Below are positions 45,820-55,245 of a stretch of DNA of 64,000 nt, one piece after another. The translations under genes were made by a program, and so were the position numbers. Origin of the DNA: Chitinophagaceae bacterium (GTDB taxonomy: Bacteria; Bacteroidota; Bacteroidia; Chitinophagales; Chitinophagaceae); contig JADKAM010000005.1 of NCBI GenBank assembly GCA_016715365.1, positions 248,001 to 312,000 on the forward strand, read 5' to 3'. The notes beneath the pieces were generated by a model. The model was not told the DNA's origin. It was given only the letters and a program-made list of their open reading frames with translations, and searched no databases. How positions within the stretch are numbered: the stretch's first letter is position 1; each line of letters starts with the position of its first letter.

Positions 45820-45824
45820 AAGAA

Positions 45825-45923
45825 TTTTTAACCACAAAGGGCACTAAGGATTACACAATAGACACAAAGGGAAATACTCTGTGTCCTTTGTGTGTTTTCT
45901 CTTTGTGTACCTGGTGGTAAAAT
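45825..45923. repeat. TTAACCAC-type palindromic intergenic repeat, copy 1
   Basis: TTTTTAACCACAAAGGGCAC at the left and GTGTACCTGGTGGTAAAA at the right are imperfect inverted arms, with ACACAAAGG / CCTTTGTGT nested inside. It fills the gap between the two FDH genes. A second copy lies at 49762-49858. Confidence 0.65.
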
Positions 45924-45962
45924 AAAACAAGATTGCTTTTATCTGATTAAATCATCCCTGCT

Positions 45963-48776
45963 ATGGGTATTGTATATAAAATAGAAGACAAATACGATCA
46001 GGCTGTAAAGGGTACTACATTTACCTATGGCTCCGGCAACGGAAAACCTGCGGCCGCCATTGCGTATATTGACAATGAACCTTTTGAAATTAAGGAAGGT
46101 GAAACCATACTTGCTTTCATCAGGAGAAATTTTGGTAAAGATGCCGTGCCCACTTTATGCGATGCACCCAATCTTGATCCATTCGGTTCATGCCGGGTTT
46201 GTAGTGTGGACGTAGCGCTTACCGAGAACGGAACAGCCAAAGCTCAGGCAAGCTGCCATACGCCGGTGATGGCGGGTTCTTACATTTATCCCGATTCAGA
46301 CAGAATTCAAAAACTCCGCAGGAATATCATCGAACTCGTGCTGACTGATCACCCGCTTGATTGTCTTACCTGCGAAGTGAATAATAATTGTGAGTTGCAG
46401 ACTGTCGCCGCCCGTGTTGGCATTCGTGATGTGCGTTATCCAGAAGGAAAAAATCATTTGGATAAGCCAAAAGACCTGAGTCATCCGTATATGACTTCTG
46501 ATTTTTCCAAGTGCATTAACTGCTACCGCTGTGTACGTGCCTGCGATGAAGTGCAGGGAGAATTTGTACTGAGCATGGCGGGCCGGGGTTTCAACAGCCA
46601 TATCATTAAAGGCAGCGATGTTAGTTTTAAAGAAAGTGATTGTGTAAGCTGTGGCGCCTGTGCACAGGCTTGTCCCACATCAGCCATCAGTGATGTTTTT
46701 GAATCAAAATCTATATCCTTCGATAAAAAAGTACGCACCGTTTGTACTTATTGCGGTGTAGGCTGCAACCTGGATGTTGCGGTGAATGCCGGTACCATCA
46801 AATCTATACAGGCACCTTATGATGCAGCAGCCAACGGCGGCCATACCTGCCTGAAGGGGCGCTTTGCTTTCTCTTTTTACAATCACCCCGAACGTTTGCG
46901 TACACCACTCATTAAAAAGGACGGCGTGTTTGTGGAAGCAACCTGGGATGAAGCCTATGATTTTATTGCAGCTAAGCTTACACAAATTAAAAATGATCAT
47001 GGACCCGATGCGATTGCCGGAATTTCTTCTGCAAGATGTACCAACGAAGAGAATTATATCATGCAGAAATTCATCCGTGCTGTAATAGGTACCAATAATA
47101 TCGACAGTTGTGCAAGGGTTTGTCATTCGCCCACTGCCATTGGCATGCAACGTACATTTGGAACAGGTGCAGCAACCAATTCGGTTATTGATATGCAGTA
47201 CACCGATTGTATGATGGTGATTGGCGCCAATCCTACTGATGCACACCCGGTTACCGGCGCCAAAATGAAACAGCAGGCCATGAAGGGAAAGACGTTGATC
47301 GTGATTGACCCACGAAAAACAGAGCTGGCTAAGTACGCAAATTATCATTTACAATTACGCCCCGGTACCAATGTAGCCCTGCTGAATATGATGCTCTATT
47401 ACATCATCAAAGAAAATGTAGCCGATCAGGATTTTATTGCTGCCAGAACTGAGGGGTATGATGAATTCAAAGAAAGTATTTTAAACCTGAACATAGATGA
47501 ACTGGAAAATATTACCGGTGTAGACCGCAACCTGGTTCGGGATGCAGCTATGGCTTATGCAGTTGCACCCAATGCCATGTCTTTTCATGGTCTGGGTGTA
47601 ACAGAGCATTCGCAGGGAACTTATACAGTTATGCTCATCGCCGACCTTGCTATGATAACAGGAAACATTGGCCGCAGGGGTGTGGGTGTAAATCCCTTGC
47701 GTGGGCAGAATAATGTACAGGGTGCAGCCGACATGGGTTGCCAGCCTTACCAGGGTGCTGGTTATTTAGATGTAACCAATCCGGAGATACACAAAATGTA
47801 CGAGGAGTTCTATCATGCTAAACTACCGCTGCATGTGGGTTTAAAAATTCCGCAGATGTATGATGCAGCATTGAATTCTACATTAAAAGCCATCTGGGTT
47901 ATTGGAGAAGATATGGCGCAGACAGATCCCAACACCCACCATGTGCTGAAGGCATTGGATAAACTGGACTTGTTTGTGGTGCAGGAATTATTTATGACAG
48001 AAACGGCAAAACTGGCGACAGTTATTTTGCCCGGTGCATCTTTCCTTGAGAAAAGCGGGACCTTTACCAATGGTGAAAGAAGGATACAAAGAGTAAATAA
48101 AGTGGTGGAGCCCATTGAAGGAACAAAATGCGACGGACAGATCATTGTGGATATGATGAACCGTATGGGTTACGAACAGGCCGATTATGAACCGGAAGCC
48201 ATGCTGAAAGAAATTTCAAGCATTGTTCCCTTCTTTGCCGGTGTAAAATGGAATGAACTGGGTGATAACGGTAAGCAATGGCCGGTGCGTAAAGACGGAA
48301 CTGATACTGAGATACTGCATACAGAAACATTTACGAGGGGGAAAGGTAAATTTATGTTCAATACATTTAAAGAATCGGAAGAAATTGTGCAGCATGGAAA
48401 AGAATACCCTTACATTATTACCACCAACCGGGAACTGGAGCATTATAACTGCGGTGCCATGACCAGGCGGACCAGGAATGTGGATATACTTACCGAAGAT
48501 GTATTACTCATTTGCGAAGAAGATGCCCGTAAACATTTAATTAATGATGGCGATATGGTTTGTGTGGAATCGCCCAGGGGTAAGGTTGATATTAAAGCAA
48601 AAATTACCGACGAAGTAAAACCCGGCATACTCAGCAGTACCTTCCATTTTCCAGAGATGATGCTGAACAATATTACTTCCAGCATCAGCGACAGTGAAGC
48701 CATGTGCCCGGAATATAAAGTGGTGGCCTGTAATATCAGGAAGAGTAAGGGGAAGTATAAAAAAGACCTGGCTTAA
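45963..48776 (+). CDS. Formate dehydrogenase alpha subunit (molybdopterin, NAD-dependent type)
   Basis: The 937-residue protein starts with a [2Fe-2S] ferredoxin domain (CDAPNLDPFGSCRVCSVDV), a His-Cys [4Fe-4S] region (DHPLDCLTCEVNNNCELQ) and a double [4Fe-4S] module (CINCYRCVRACDE, CVSCGACAQACP). The catalytic part follows: VCTYCGVGCNLDVAV [4Fe-4S], then ARVCHSPTAIGMQRTFG with the active-site Cys387 where some enzymes use selenocysteine, and MGANPTDAHPVTG-type bis-MGD sites. It closes with a molydopterin dinucleotide-binding beta domain. It oxidises formate to CO2 and hands electrons to the diaphorase subunit encoded just upstream. Domain order matches FdsA of soluble NAD-dependent enzymes. 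Cys is used, so no SECIS is needed. Confidence 0.93.
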   Translation: MGIVYKIEDKYDQAVKGTTFTYGSGNGKPAAAIAYIDNEPFEIKEGETILAFIRRNFGKDAVPTLCDAPNLDPFGSCRVCSVDVALTENGTAKAQASCHTPVMAGSYIYPDSDRIQKLRRNIIELVLTDHPLDCLTCEVNNNCELQTVAARVGIRDVRYPEGKNHLDKPKDLSHPYMTSDFSKCINCYRCVRACDEVQGEFVLSMAGRGFNSHIIKGSDVSFKESDCVSCGACAQACPTSAISDVFESKSISFDKKVRTVCTYCGVGCNLDVAVNAGTIKSIQAPYDAAANGGHTCLKGRFAFSFYNHPERLRTPLIKKDGVFVEATWDEAYDFIAAKLTQIKNDHGPDAIAGISSARCTNEENYIMQKFIRAVIGTNNIDSCARVCHSPTAIGMQRTFGTGAATNSVIDMQYTDCMMVIGANPTDAHPVTGAKMKQQAMKGKTLIVIDPRKTELAKYANYHLQLRPGTNVALLNMMLYYIIKENVADQDFIAARTEGYDEFKESILNLNIDELENITGVDRNLVRDAAMAYAVAPNAMSFHGLGVTEHSQGTYTVMLIADLAMITGNIGRRGVGVNPLRGQNNVQGAADMGCQPYQGAGYLDVTNPEIHKMYEEFYHAKLPLHVGLKIPQMYDAALNSTLKAIWVIGEDMAQTDPNTHHVLKALDKLDLFVVQELFMTETAKLATVILPGASFLEKSGTFTNGERRIQRVNKVVEPIEGTKCDGQIIVDMMNRMGYEQADYEPEAMLKEISSIVPFFAGVKWNELGDNGKQWPVRKDGTDTEILHTETFTRGKGKFMFNTFKESEEIVQHGKEYPYIITTNRELEHYNCGAMTRRTRNVDILTEDVLLICEEDARKHLINDGDMVCVESPRGKVDIKAKITDEVKPGILSSTFHFPEMMLNNITSSISDSEAMCPEYKVVACNIRKSKGKYKKDLA

Positions 48777-48924
48777 GCCCCACGGGTTACCTTTTTCCAA
48801 AAAATGTATTAAAGGCAGCGGTAGCTGTTTCAGCATCGCTGTTTCCTTAACGATTTATTTTGCTATCTGACCTGGTAAAAGATTTACCGGGATTATTGAT
48901 TTATAAACCAAAACAAACATAAAA

Positions 48925-49215
48925 ATGATACAAAAAACGTATTTTAAGACCAAAGATTATTGCAAAGTTAAATTTAGTTTTGCACCAGAAAATGCTGAAA
49001 CTGTGGAAGTTGTAGGATTGAACAGTGATTGGGAAAACGGCATCATTCTTTCAAAAAAGAAAGACGGAACTTTTTCTGCAGATGTTTCATTACCAAAGGA
49101 TTCGAAGCATGAGTTTAAATACTTAGTTAATAAAACCGAGTGGTTGAATGATGAAGCTGCTGACAGTGAAACTGCCAATGAATATGGCGGAACCAACAGT
49201 GTGGTTGTGATCTAA
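48925..49215 (+). CDS. Isoamylase N-terminal-type (CBM48) glycan-binding domain protein
   Basis: The 96-residue protein is one early-set beta sandwich: VKFSFAPENAETVEVVGLNS, DWENGIILSKKKDGTFSADV, HEFKYLVNKTEWLNDEAADS, YGGTNSVVVI. This is the glycogen-recognition fold seen in AMPK beta subunits and branching enzymes, here without a catalytic partner. It may bind glycogen or starch in the cytosol. It lies between the FDH structural genes and their accessory genes; a functional link is not obvious. Confidence 0.85.
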   Translation: MIQKTYFKTKDYCKVKFSFAPENAETVEVVGLNSDWENGIILSKKKDGTFSADVSLPKDSKHEFKYLVNKTEWLNDEAADSETANEYGGTNSVVVI

Positions 49216-49288
49216 AAAATTCGAATCAGAATTCTAAAACCTGCATCAAAGAATATTGCATTTTTTGATATTGCCTTAATTTAAAAAG

Positions 49289-49361
49289 CTGTCAGGTTGA
49301 GCTTGTCGAAACCGGTGTGGTTTCTTTGTGTAACCCGCCTTCGACAAGCTCAGGCTGACAG
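49289..49361. repeat. Inverted repeat of the TTCGACAAGCTCAG family
   Basis: CTGTCAGGTTGAGCTTGTCG (from 49289) and TTCGACAAGCTCAGGCTGAC (from 49340) are 22-bp arms with two mismatches. It lies between convergent genes and can act as a bidirectional terminator. This sequence family is common in Bacteroidota intergenic DNA. Confidence 0.75.
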
Positions 49362-49382
49362 TTACATAAGTAAAGCAGTGAT

Positions 49383-49751
49383 TCAACAGGTTTTGTTTGG
49401 GTTATCGTAATTGTCACTTTGGTCTTCGTTGGTATGATCAAGACATACAAAATCTTTTTCCAGCAGCAGGTAAAGTGTTTTGTTATCTGCCAGCGGCATA
49501 TTGGCTTCAAAGCTGATTATGTTATTTGCCGGCCAGTCTTTGGTTAGTGCAGATGGAACAAACATGGTTATTTTGTTTTGCTCCATGGTTGCTGTTAATG
49601 CATTGCCTTCATCAACTCTTTGCAAGGCATACACCAGTTTATTATTGACAAATAAAGTTTCTTCTTCCAGGTAACCGTTTGTGGCAATAGTGTTTACTTC
49701 AGTTTTAGTAAGCCGTATTCTTAATGAATTTCCTTTAATGCGTAGTTTCAT
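49383..49751 (-). CDS. FDH-locus small protein of unknown function (DUF7009-like)
   Basis: The 122-residue protein begins MKLRIKGNSLRIRLTKTEVN, with ETLFVNNKLVYALQRVDEG, KITMFVPSALTKDWPANNI and an acidic tail. It resembles a small Bacteroidota family annotated only as a DUF (possibly DUF7009; from memory) found beside formate dehydrogenase genes. It is the last gene of the mobA-fdhD strand. A role in FDH maturation or regulation is inferred from location only. No signal peptide. Confidence 0.7.
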   Translation of the reverse strand: MKLRIKGNSLRIRLTKTEVNTIATNGYLEEETLFVNNKLVYALQRVDEGNALTATMEQNKITMFVPSALTKDWPANNIISFEANMPLADNKTLYLLLEKDFVCLDHTNEDQSDNYDNPNKTC

Positions 49752-49761
49752 TTTTATAATT

Positions 49762-49858
49762 TATCCTTTGTGAGTTTCGTGTTTTTCTTTGTGCACCTAG
49801 TGGTAAAATATTTAACCACGAAGTGCACAAAGGTTTTTCACAAAGTGCACAAAGGGGT
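49762..49858. repeat. TTAACCAC-type palindromic intergenic repeat, copy 2
   Basis: TTTGTGCACCTAGTGGTAAA and TTTAACCACGAAGTGCACAA are near-perfect inverted arms around a short AT centre, with a second TTTTTCACAAAGTGCACAAAG block after. Related to the copy at 45825-45923; the two bracket the FDH alpha gene. Confidence 0.75.
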
Positions 49859-50691
49859 TATTTCAAATTTATTCTGTCTTTACCACAGTATACATTAAAC
49901 CGGTTACTCTTTAAAAAACCAATCAACGTAATCCCGTTTTCCTTTGCCATTTCCACCGCCAGGCTTGATGGAGCACCAACCGCAGCAATCATTTTAACAC
50001 CTGCCATCACCGCTTTTTGCACCAGTTCAAAACTGGCACGTCCGCTTAAAAACAGCAGGCAACCATTCAACGGCAGTTCATTTTTCATCAATGCTGCGCC
50101 AATGATTTTATCCAGTGCATTGTGTCGCCCAACATCTTCTCTCAGCAGGATAAACTTGCCACCGCAGTCAAACAAAGCACTGGCATGTATACCACCGGTA
50201 TCTTCAAACACCTGCTGTTGTTCTTTTATTGTATCCTGTAAATGATAAAGAAGAGATGCGTTAATAAGTAAATTGTCTTTCCCTGCAGCAAATACCGAAA
50301 CGGTATTGATGGCATCAATACTGGCCTTGCCGCAAACACCACAACTGGAGGTGGTATAAAAATTCCTGGCGGCATTGCCCAGTGCAGGTATAATATTCTC
50401 TTTCAAAACTACCTGAACGATATTTTCATCTGAATGTGATCTTTTTATTTCGTTAATGGCTTGTGGATCCTTTATAATTCCTTCGGTAAATAAAAATCCC
50501 GCGGCCAGTTCTTCATCATTGCCCGGAGTACGCATGGTTACAGCAATATCTTTCAGCATCTGCCCGGTAGCAGTACTGTAAAGCAGCTGAATCTGCAAAG
50601 GCTCTTCCACAGCAACTTTATCTGCTACCTCATCCATTTTGTCTGAACCAACCTTATGTATCTGTATATTTTCTACCCGCTTATCTTTCAT
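49858..50691 (-). CDS. fdhD: Formate dehydrogenase accessory sulfurtransferase
   Basis: The 277-residue protein matches FdhD: VAVEEPLQIQLLYSTA at the N-terminus, PGNDEELAAGFLFTEGII, the mobile-loop cysteines Cys117/Cys120 in TTSSCGVCGKAS, FEDTGGIHASALFD, LREDVGRHNALDKIIGAAL, and LSGRASFELVQKAVMAG. FdhD moves sulfur from a cysteine desulfurase to the molybdenum cofactor, making active sulfurated bis-MGD for formate dehydrogenase. It faces the FDH structural genes convergently and follows mobA by 18 bases, so the two are co-transcribed. Confidence 0.95.
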   Translation of the reverse strand: MKDKRVENIQIHKVGSDKMDEVADKVAVEEPLQIQLLYSTATGQMLKDIAVTMRTPGNDEELAAGFLFTEGIIKDPQAINEIKRSHSDENIVQVVLKENIIPALGNAARNFYTTSSCGVCGKASIDAINTVSVFAAGKDNLLINASLLYHLQDTIKEQQQVFEDTGGIHASALFDCGGKFILLREDVGRHNALDKIIGAALMKNELPLNGCLLFLSGRASFELVQKAVMAGVKMIAAVGAPSSLAVEMAKENGITLIGFLKSNRFNVYCGKDRINLK

Positions 50692-50709
50692 TTCTTAAAA
50701 TTAGGAAAA

Positions 50710-51327
50710 CTATCCTTCATTTATCAGTTTATACGCTTCGTTAAAAGCTGCGGTGGTATCTACACTTTTAATGCTGTTTGAATCTGTTGGCAGATATTTT
50801 ATTGCATCGTATTTCCTGAGCAATTGCTGCAGCGAAAGTTGTTTTGCCTCAAACATACGCTTCAACTCATCAAAGCAACCGCATGGATACCAGGCCAGCA
50901 TAGATTCATAAATAGCAGCTTCCTGGTTATAAAAAGATGCAGGAATGTTTTTACACAACAATGAAAATTGTTCCAGTTCACCTGTTTTTAAAAAGGGATA
51001 ATCACAGCCAATCAGCAGCAAATTCTTTTGAGGGTATAAAGTTAATGCTGACAGCAAAGCAGTCATGGGGCCAATATCATTGTATGCGGGTGCATCTTCT
51101 ATAAAAATATATCCTGCATCAATGCTTTTTGCCTGTTGTGCATTACATGAAATAAAAACCTTTTCGCAAAAGGGGAGAAGCATATCGTACACATGGTAAC
51201 GCTGTGGTTTGTTGTAGTACTGCAGCATACTTTTATCAGTACCCATGCGGCTGCTATTTCCACCACACAGCACTAGTCCGTATGTATTTTGAAAGCAGGT
51301 GTTTTTTATTTGCTCTGTTTCTTTCAT
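50710..51327 (-). CDS. mobA: Molybdenum cofactor guanylyltransferase (MobA-like)
   Basis: The 205-residue protein has the nucleotidyltransferase signature VLCGGNSSRMGTDKSMLQY (residues 19-37), then AGYIFIEDAPAYNDIGPMTA, the catalytic acidic pocket in LLLIGCDYPFLKTGEL, and YESMLAWYPCGCFDELKRM. MobA adds GMP to molybdopterin to form MGD, the form needed by the FDH alpha subunit. It is the first gene of the mobA-fdhD pair. The N-terminal ten residues precede the conserved core and the start could be slightly later. Confidence 0.9.
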   Translation of the reverse strand: MKETEQIKNTCFQNTYGLVLCGGNSSRMGTDKSMLQYYNKPQRYHVYDMLLPFCEKVFISCNAQQAKSIDAGYIFIEDAPAYNDIGPMTALLSALTLYPQKNLLLIGCDYPFLKTGELEQFSLLCKNIPASFYNQEAAIYESMLAWYPCGCFDELKRMFEAKQLSLQQLLRKYDAIKYLPTDSNSIKSVDTTAAFNEAYKLINEG

Positions 51328-52064
51328 AAAAAAGCGGGGGCAAAATGTTGACTTCTAAATTACATGATTCATTTAGCTCTCATTATTCTTTTTTTCTTGA
51401 TAAAAAAAGAAACAAAAAAAAATCAAGGCAAACACAAAGCCTCCGGCTGTTTTGCCAGGCCAACGCCACGTGACCAGTATGCTTTTTTCAAAACCAATTC
51501 ACAACCCAAACCGTTTTTTTTATATCTTTTAAAAATAGTAACCAGTTCAATTATCATTAGTGCGGCAGTTCACACATACGCCAATATCAAAATCGAAAAA
51601 TACCATGGTCGCAATCATCTCAATAAAAACCACGTGTGGGTATCCATTAAATTAAACGCTGTTATTATTTTAGTTAGGTGACTGCGCCTAAGAGTAAAGA
51701 TCAAATGCCGAAGCCACAGTAGTGCAAAAGCTGAACATAGCTGCTTCCCGAAAAAGGGATGTAATCTTTTTCGGGGCTCCTTTTTTGGTTCTTTTTTGGA
51801 GGACCTGTCCCGATTCATCGGGAAGCAAAAAAGAACAGTAACAAAACATGCTGCTATTAATTATTTTACTGCCACTTGAAAACATTTTCTTTTTTTTGGC
51901 AAGCAAAAAAGTAAAAGAGAAAATTAAAAGCTGTCTTTTTTTACTAAAAGTCATTTTAAACATTTAACGACCTCATCAAAAAACTATTCATTTTTACCAC
52001 TCAACATTTAACCCTTACCAAATCCCCAACTTTTCCTAAATTAAGGCCCGAAACAAACATCAAT
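51328..52064. other. Long non-coding stretch with dispersed repeat
   Basis: No convincing gene in 737 bases. The left part has TTTTTTCTTGATAAAAAAAG followed by AAACAAAAAAAAATCAAGG, a motif that gives spurious reading frames in many Bacteroidota genomes. The middle is the repeat at 51603-51838. CCCGATTCATCGGG (about 51810) is a small hairpin. The promoter for the downstream peptidase should lie in the last ~100 bases, but no clear -7 box was seen. Confidence 0.6.
51603..51838. repeat. Dispersed intergenic repeat, copy B
   Basis: Second copy of the element at 8393-8662, with shared blocks CCATGGTCG, GGTATCCATTAAATT, the 30-nt identical core at 51734-51763, and GAAGCAAAAAAGAACA. Confidence 0.65.
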
Positions 52065-54644
52065 ATGAAAAAATACTTTATTGCGCTGGCTATTACTGCA
52101 CTTGCTGGTTTCACTGCATCCGCACAATCAGATAAAAAAGTAATTACCACTACCGATTACGACCAGGCCACCAGGGCACTGGGTTTTAATGTAGGCAAAC
52201 TCGTTTACCGTTATAATGTTAACCCAAACTGGTTGCCCGATGGTAAATTCTGGTACACTGTTGCGGTACCGGGCGGAGTAGAATTTGTTTTAATAAATCC
52301 GGCCGATGGAAGCCGCAAAACAGGCCCCGATAAAAAATCGATCTTACCCGATGCCGGTGGTGCAGGCGCAGCTGCAGGTGGTGGCCGCAGAAGGGGTGGC
52401 AACGGCAACGAAAGCCTTTCGCCCGATGGTAAAAAGGCAGTATACATTAAAGACTGGAACCTGTGGGTACGTGATGTAGAAACAAAAAAAGAAACACAGC
52501 TAACCTTTGATGGGGTAAAAGATTTTGGTTATGCTACCGATAATGCCGGCTGGACACATAGTGACCGCCCCATCATGCTCTGGAGTCCCGACTCAAAAAA
52601 GATAGCCACTTTTCAGCAGGATCAACGCCATGTAAGTACCATGTACCTCGTATCAACCAATGTAGGTGCACCCAGACTGGAAGAATGGAAATACCCGCTG
52701 CCACAGGATACAGCCATTGTAAAAATTCACCGGGTGATTATTGAAGTAGATAATCCCAAAGTGATCCGCTTAAAAATGGGGCCTGATGAGCATAGAGGAA
52801 CACTGAGTGATGATATCGCATCCAGCGGAGGTTATGATGACAACGAATGGAATGCCGACGGAACCAAACTCTTTTTTGTAGGTACCAGTCGTGATCATAA
52901 GGTTGAAAAAGTACGCATTGCAGATGCGATCACCGGCAATGTAAAAGAAGTGTTTACTGAAACAGTTGCTACACAATACGAAAGCGGACAAGGTACCATC
53001 AACAACCGTTTCCTGGATAAAACAAACGAGATCATCTGGTACAGTGAGCGTGACGACTGGGGGCATTTGTATATGTATGATGCCGCAACTGGCAAACTCA
53101 AACACCAGATTACCAAAGGAGCCTGGGTTGTTACCCAATTATTAAAAGTAGATGAAGCAAATAAAGTGCTGTACTTTATGGCCAATGGCCGTGAGCCGGG
53201 CCGTGACCCTTATTATGCACATTTTTACAGTGTTAATTTTGATGGCAGCAATTTAAAACTGTTAACACCCGAAGATGGCAACCATAATATTACTTTCTCA
53301 CCCGATGGAAAATATTTTACTGATAATTATTCGCAGCCACATGTACCACCGGTTTCTGTTTTAAGAGATATAAAAGGCAAATTAATTGCCGAACTGGAAC
53401 GAACCGATATCAGCAAATTACTGGCTACCGGCTGGAAACCCGCTGAACCCATCAAAGTAAAATCGGCCGATGGAAAATGGGACCTGTATGGCCTGATGTT
53501 TAAACCAAAAGATTTCGATCCGAATAAAAAATATCCTATCGTTAATTACGTGTATCCCGGTCCGCAGGGCGGGGGTGTAGGCAGCCGCAGTTTTGGCCCA
53601 TCACGTGGCGATCACCAGGCACTTGCTGATCTTGGTTTTTTGGTTGTAATTATTGATGGAGCCTGTAACCCGGATCGCTCCAAATCTTTTCACGATGCCT
53701 GTTATGGCAATATGGGCTCCAATACACTGGAAGACCAGGTGGCAGGTATAAAACAACTGGCAGCAGCAAGGTCTTACATGGATATTGATAAAGTAGGTAT
53801 CTGGGGCCACTCCGGTGGTGGTTTTGCTACAGCCGATGCCATGTTTACCTTCCCCGATTTTTATAAAGTGGGTATTTCTGAAAGTGGTAACCACGATAAC
53901 CGCAATTACGAAGATGATTGGGGCGAACGCTATATTGGCCTGGAAGAAAAAGGCCCCGATGGTTCTACCAATTATGCCAAACAGGCCAACCAGATGAATG
54001 CAGGTAATCTTAAAGGCAAACTCATGCTGGCACATGGTGGTATGGATGATAATGTACCTCCTTATAACACTTACCTGGTAGTAGAGCAATTACAAAAAGC
54101 CAATAAGGATTTCGACCTGGTGGTGTTCCCCAATGCACGTCACGGTTATGGTGCCGATGCCTTATACATGACACGTAAGCGCTGGGATTATTTTGGTAAG
54201 AACCTGATGGGTGCCGAAGTACCCAAAGAATATAAGATCGTTTCCACTTCCAATGCAGCGACTGTACCTTCTGCAAAAAAAGAGGAAGCAACAATGCCAT
54301 CACGCAAGAACACCGTATTCAGCCGCATACCGGTTAGTGTAACAAATATTACGCTTGATATTTTTGATAATGGTACCATTGATGGCGATAGCATCAGTGT
54401 ATATTACAACAATAAATTACTGGTAAGCAACCGTGGCCTTTCTGAAAAAGCCATTACCGTGCAATTGCTGCTGGATGAAAAAGCGCCACAGCACGAGATT
54501 GTTCTCTTTGCACATAACCTGGGCAGCATACCGCCTAATACCGCAACCATTGTGGTAAAGGCCGGCGATAAGCGTTACGAGTTGCATAGCAGTGCAAGCT
54601 TGACTGAGAATGCGGTGCTGGTATTGGAGTATAAACCGAAGTAG
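52065..54644 (+). CDS. S9B dipeptidyl peptidase IV family protein
   Basis: The 859-residue protein has a signal peptide (YFIALAITALAGFTASAQ), an eight-bladed propeller with a Gly-rich loop (GGAGAAAGGGRRRGGNGNE), and an alpha/beta hydrolase catalytic domain. The triad is Ser in GIWGHSGGGFA (about residue 582), Asp in HGGMDDNVPPYN (about 660) and His in FPNARHGYGA (about 692). It removes X-Pro or X-Ala dipeptides from peptide N-termini, likely in the periplasm. A ~115-residue C-terminal beta extension (ITLDIFDNGTIDGDSISVYY) is not part of classic DPP-IV and may be a binding domain. Alone on its strand. Confidence 0.93.
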   Translation: MKKYFIALAITALAGFTASAQSDKKVITTTDYDQATRALGFNVGKLVYRYNVNPNWLPDGKFWYTVAVPGGVEFVLINPADGSRKTGPDKKSILPDAGGAGAAAGGGRRRGGNGNESLSPDGKKAVYIKDWNLWVRDVETKKETQLTFDGVKDFGYATDNAGWTHSDRPIMLWSPDSKKIATFQQDQRHVSTMYLVSTNVGAPRLEEWKYPLPQDTAIVKIHRVIIEVDNPKVIRLKMGPDEHRGTLSDDIASSGGYDDNEWNADGTKLFFVGTSRDHKVEKVRIADAITGNVKEVFTETVATQYESGQGTINNRFLDKTNEIIWYSERDDWGHLYMYDAATGKLKHQITKGAWVVTQLLKVDEANKVLYFMANGREPGRDPYYAHFYSVNFDGSNLKLLTPEDGNHNITFSPDGKYFTDNYSQPHVPPVSVLRDIKGKLIAELERTDISKLLATGWKPAEPIKVKSADGKWDLYGLMFKPKDFDPNKKYPIVNYVYPGPQGGGVGSRSFGPSRGDHQALADLGFLVVIIDGACNPDRSKSFHDACYGNMGSNTLEDQVAGIKQLAAARSYMDIDKVGIWGHSGGGFATADAMFTFPDFYKVGISESGNHDNRNYEDDWGERYIGLEEKGPDGSTNYAKQANQMNAGNLKGKLMLAHGGMDDNVPPYNTYLVVEQLQKANKDFDLVVFPNARHGYGADALYMTRKRWDYFGKNLMGAEVPKEYKIVSTSNAATVPSAKKEEATMPSRKNTVFSRIPVSVTNITLDIFDNGTIDGDSISVYYNNKLLVSNRGLSEKAITVQLLLDEKAPQHEIVLFAHNLGSIPPNTATIVVKAGDKRYELHSSASLTENAVLVLEYKPK

Positions 54645-54659
54645 TTATAACAAGGGATG

Positions 54660-54780
54660 ATATTAAGCACCCCGTTGTTTTACCCGGCCCGGGGGGGTTT
54701 TCGCCCCACCCCCCTCCCAATACCCAAATATTAAATAAAAAAAAAAAAGGGCCGAACCCCTCCCCTTTTTAATTAAGCCT
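54660..54780. other. GC-rich low-complexity patch
   Basis: CCCGGCCCGGGGGGG, then CCCCACCCCCCTCCC, a 12-base A run and CCCCTCCCCTTTTT. It differs sharply from the surrounding AT-rich DNA. It may be a degenerate palindromic repeat or a poorly resolved consensus. Confidence 0.5.
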
Positions 54781-54791
54781 TTAAAAATATC

Positions 54792-55202
54792 ATGCTTACA
54801 AAAACATACATTAATGATTTAACGTACCAGGTTAATGGGGCAATAATTGAAGTGCATAAAATTCTTGGTCCTGGCCTGTTAGAAAGTGTATATCATAAGT
54901 GTCTGAAATATGAATTGACACTTAGGAATATAGCTTTCCTGTCGGAGGTTAACTTTCCTATATTATATAAAGAGCTTGAGTTAACAACAGATTTTAGATG
55001 CGATATTCTTGTATAACAATGTATAATCTTAGAATTGAAAGCTGTGCAGGAAATTGCTCCTTATTTTAAAGCCAAAATTATAAACCACATGAAACTGGCG
55101 GAAATCCCAAAAGGTTTATTGGTAAACTTTAATGTGGTAAACATAATGAAGGATGGCCATTTTACTTTTAAAAATGATTTTTATGACATGTTACCAGATT
55201 AA
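54792..55202 (+). pseudogene. GxxExxY family protein with in-frame nonsense codon
   Basis: One continuous frame of 137 codons is interrupted only by a TAA at 55014-55016 (codon 75). Before it: NDLTYQVNGAIIEVHKILG, then the family signature GPGLLESVY, and ELTTDFRCDILV. After it in the same frame: IILELKAVQEIAPYFKAKII, MKLAEIPKGLLVNF. In the usual family pattern (LV-x-x-x-VIVELKAV) the stop sits at a position often Glu, so a G-to-T change would explain it. The family is predicted to have a PD-(D/E)XK nuclease fold and is widespread in Bacteroidota; function unknown. A tandem repeat array starts about 45 bases downstream. Confidence 0.8.
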
Positions 55203-55245
55203 TTACAATTAAAAAATTAATTATAACATAGAGAAATAGAGGTTT

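Noticed and set aside
47121..47123. Selenocysteine at the FDH active site
   Set aside because: The codon is TGT (Cys); no in-frame TGA exists at the catalytic position.
46704..47348. 214-codon frame antisense to the FDH alpha gene
   Set aside because: It is the shadow of a strongly conserved coding region; the + strand frame has all catalytic motifs.
51364..51681. 105-codon + strand frame
   Set aside because: It translates the common AT-rich repeat (FFLIKKETKK) and the dispersed repeat; such frames recur as noise in this phylum.
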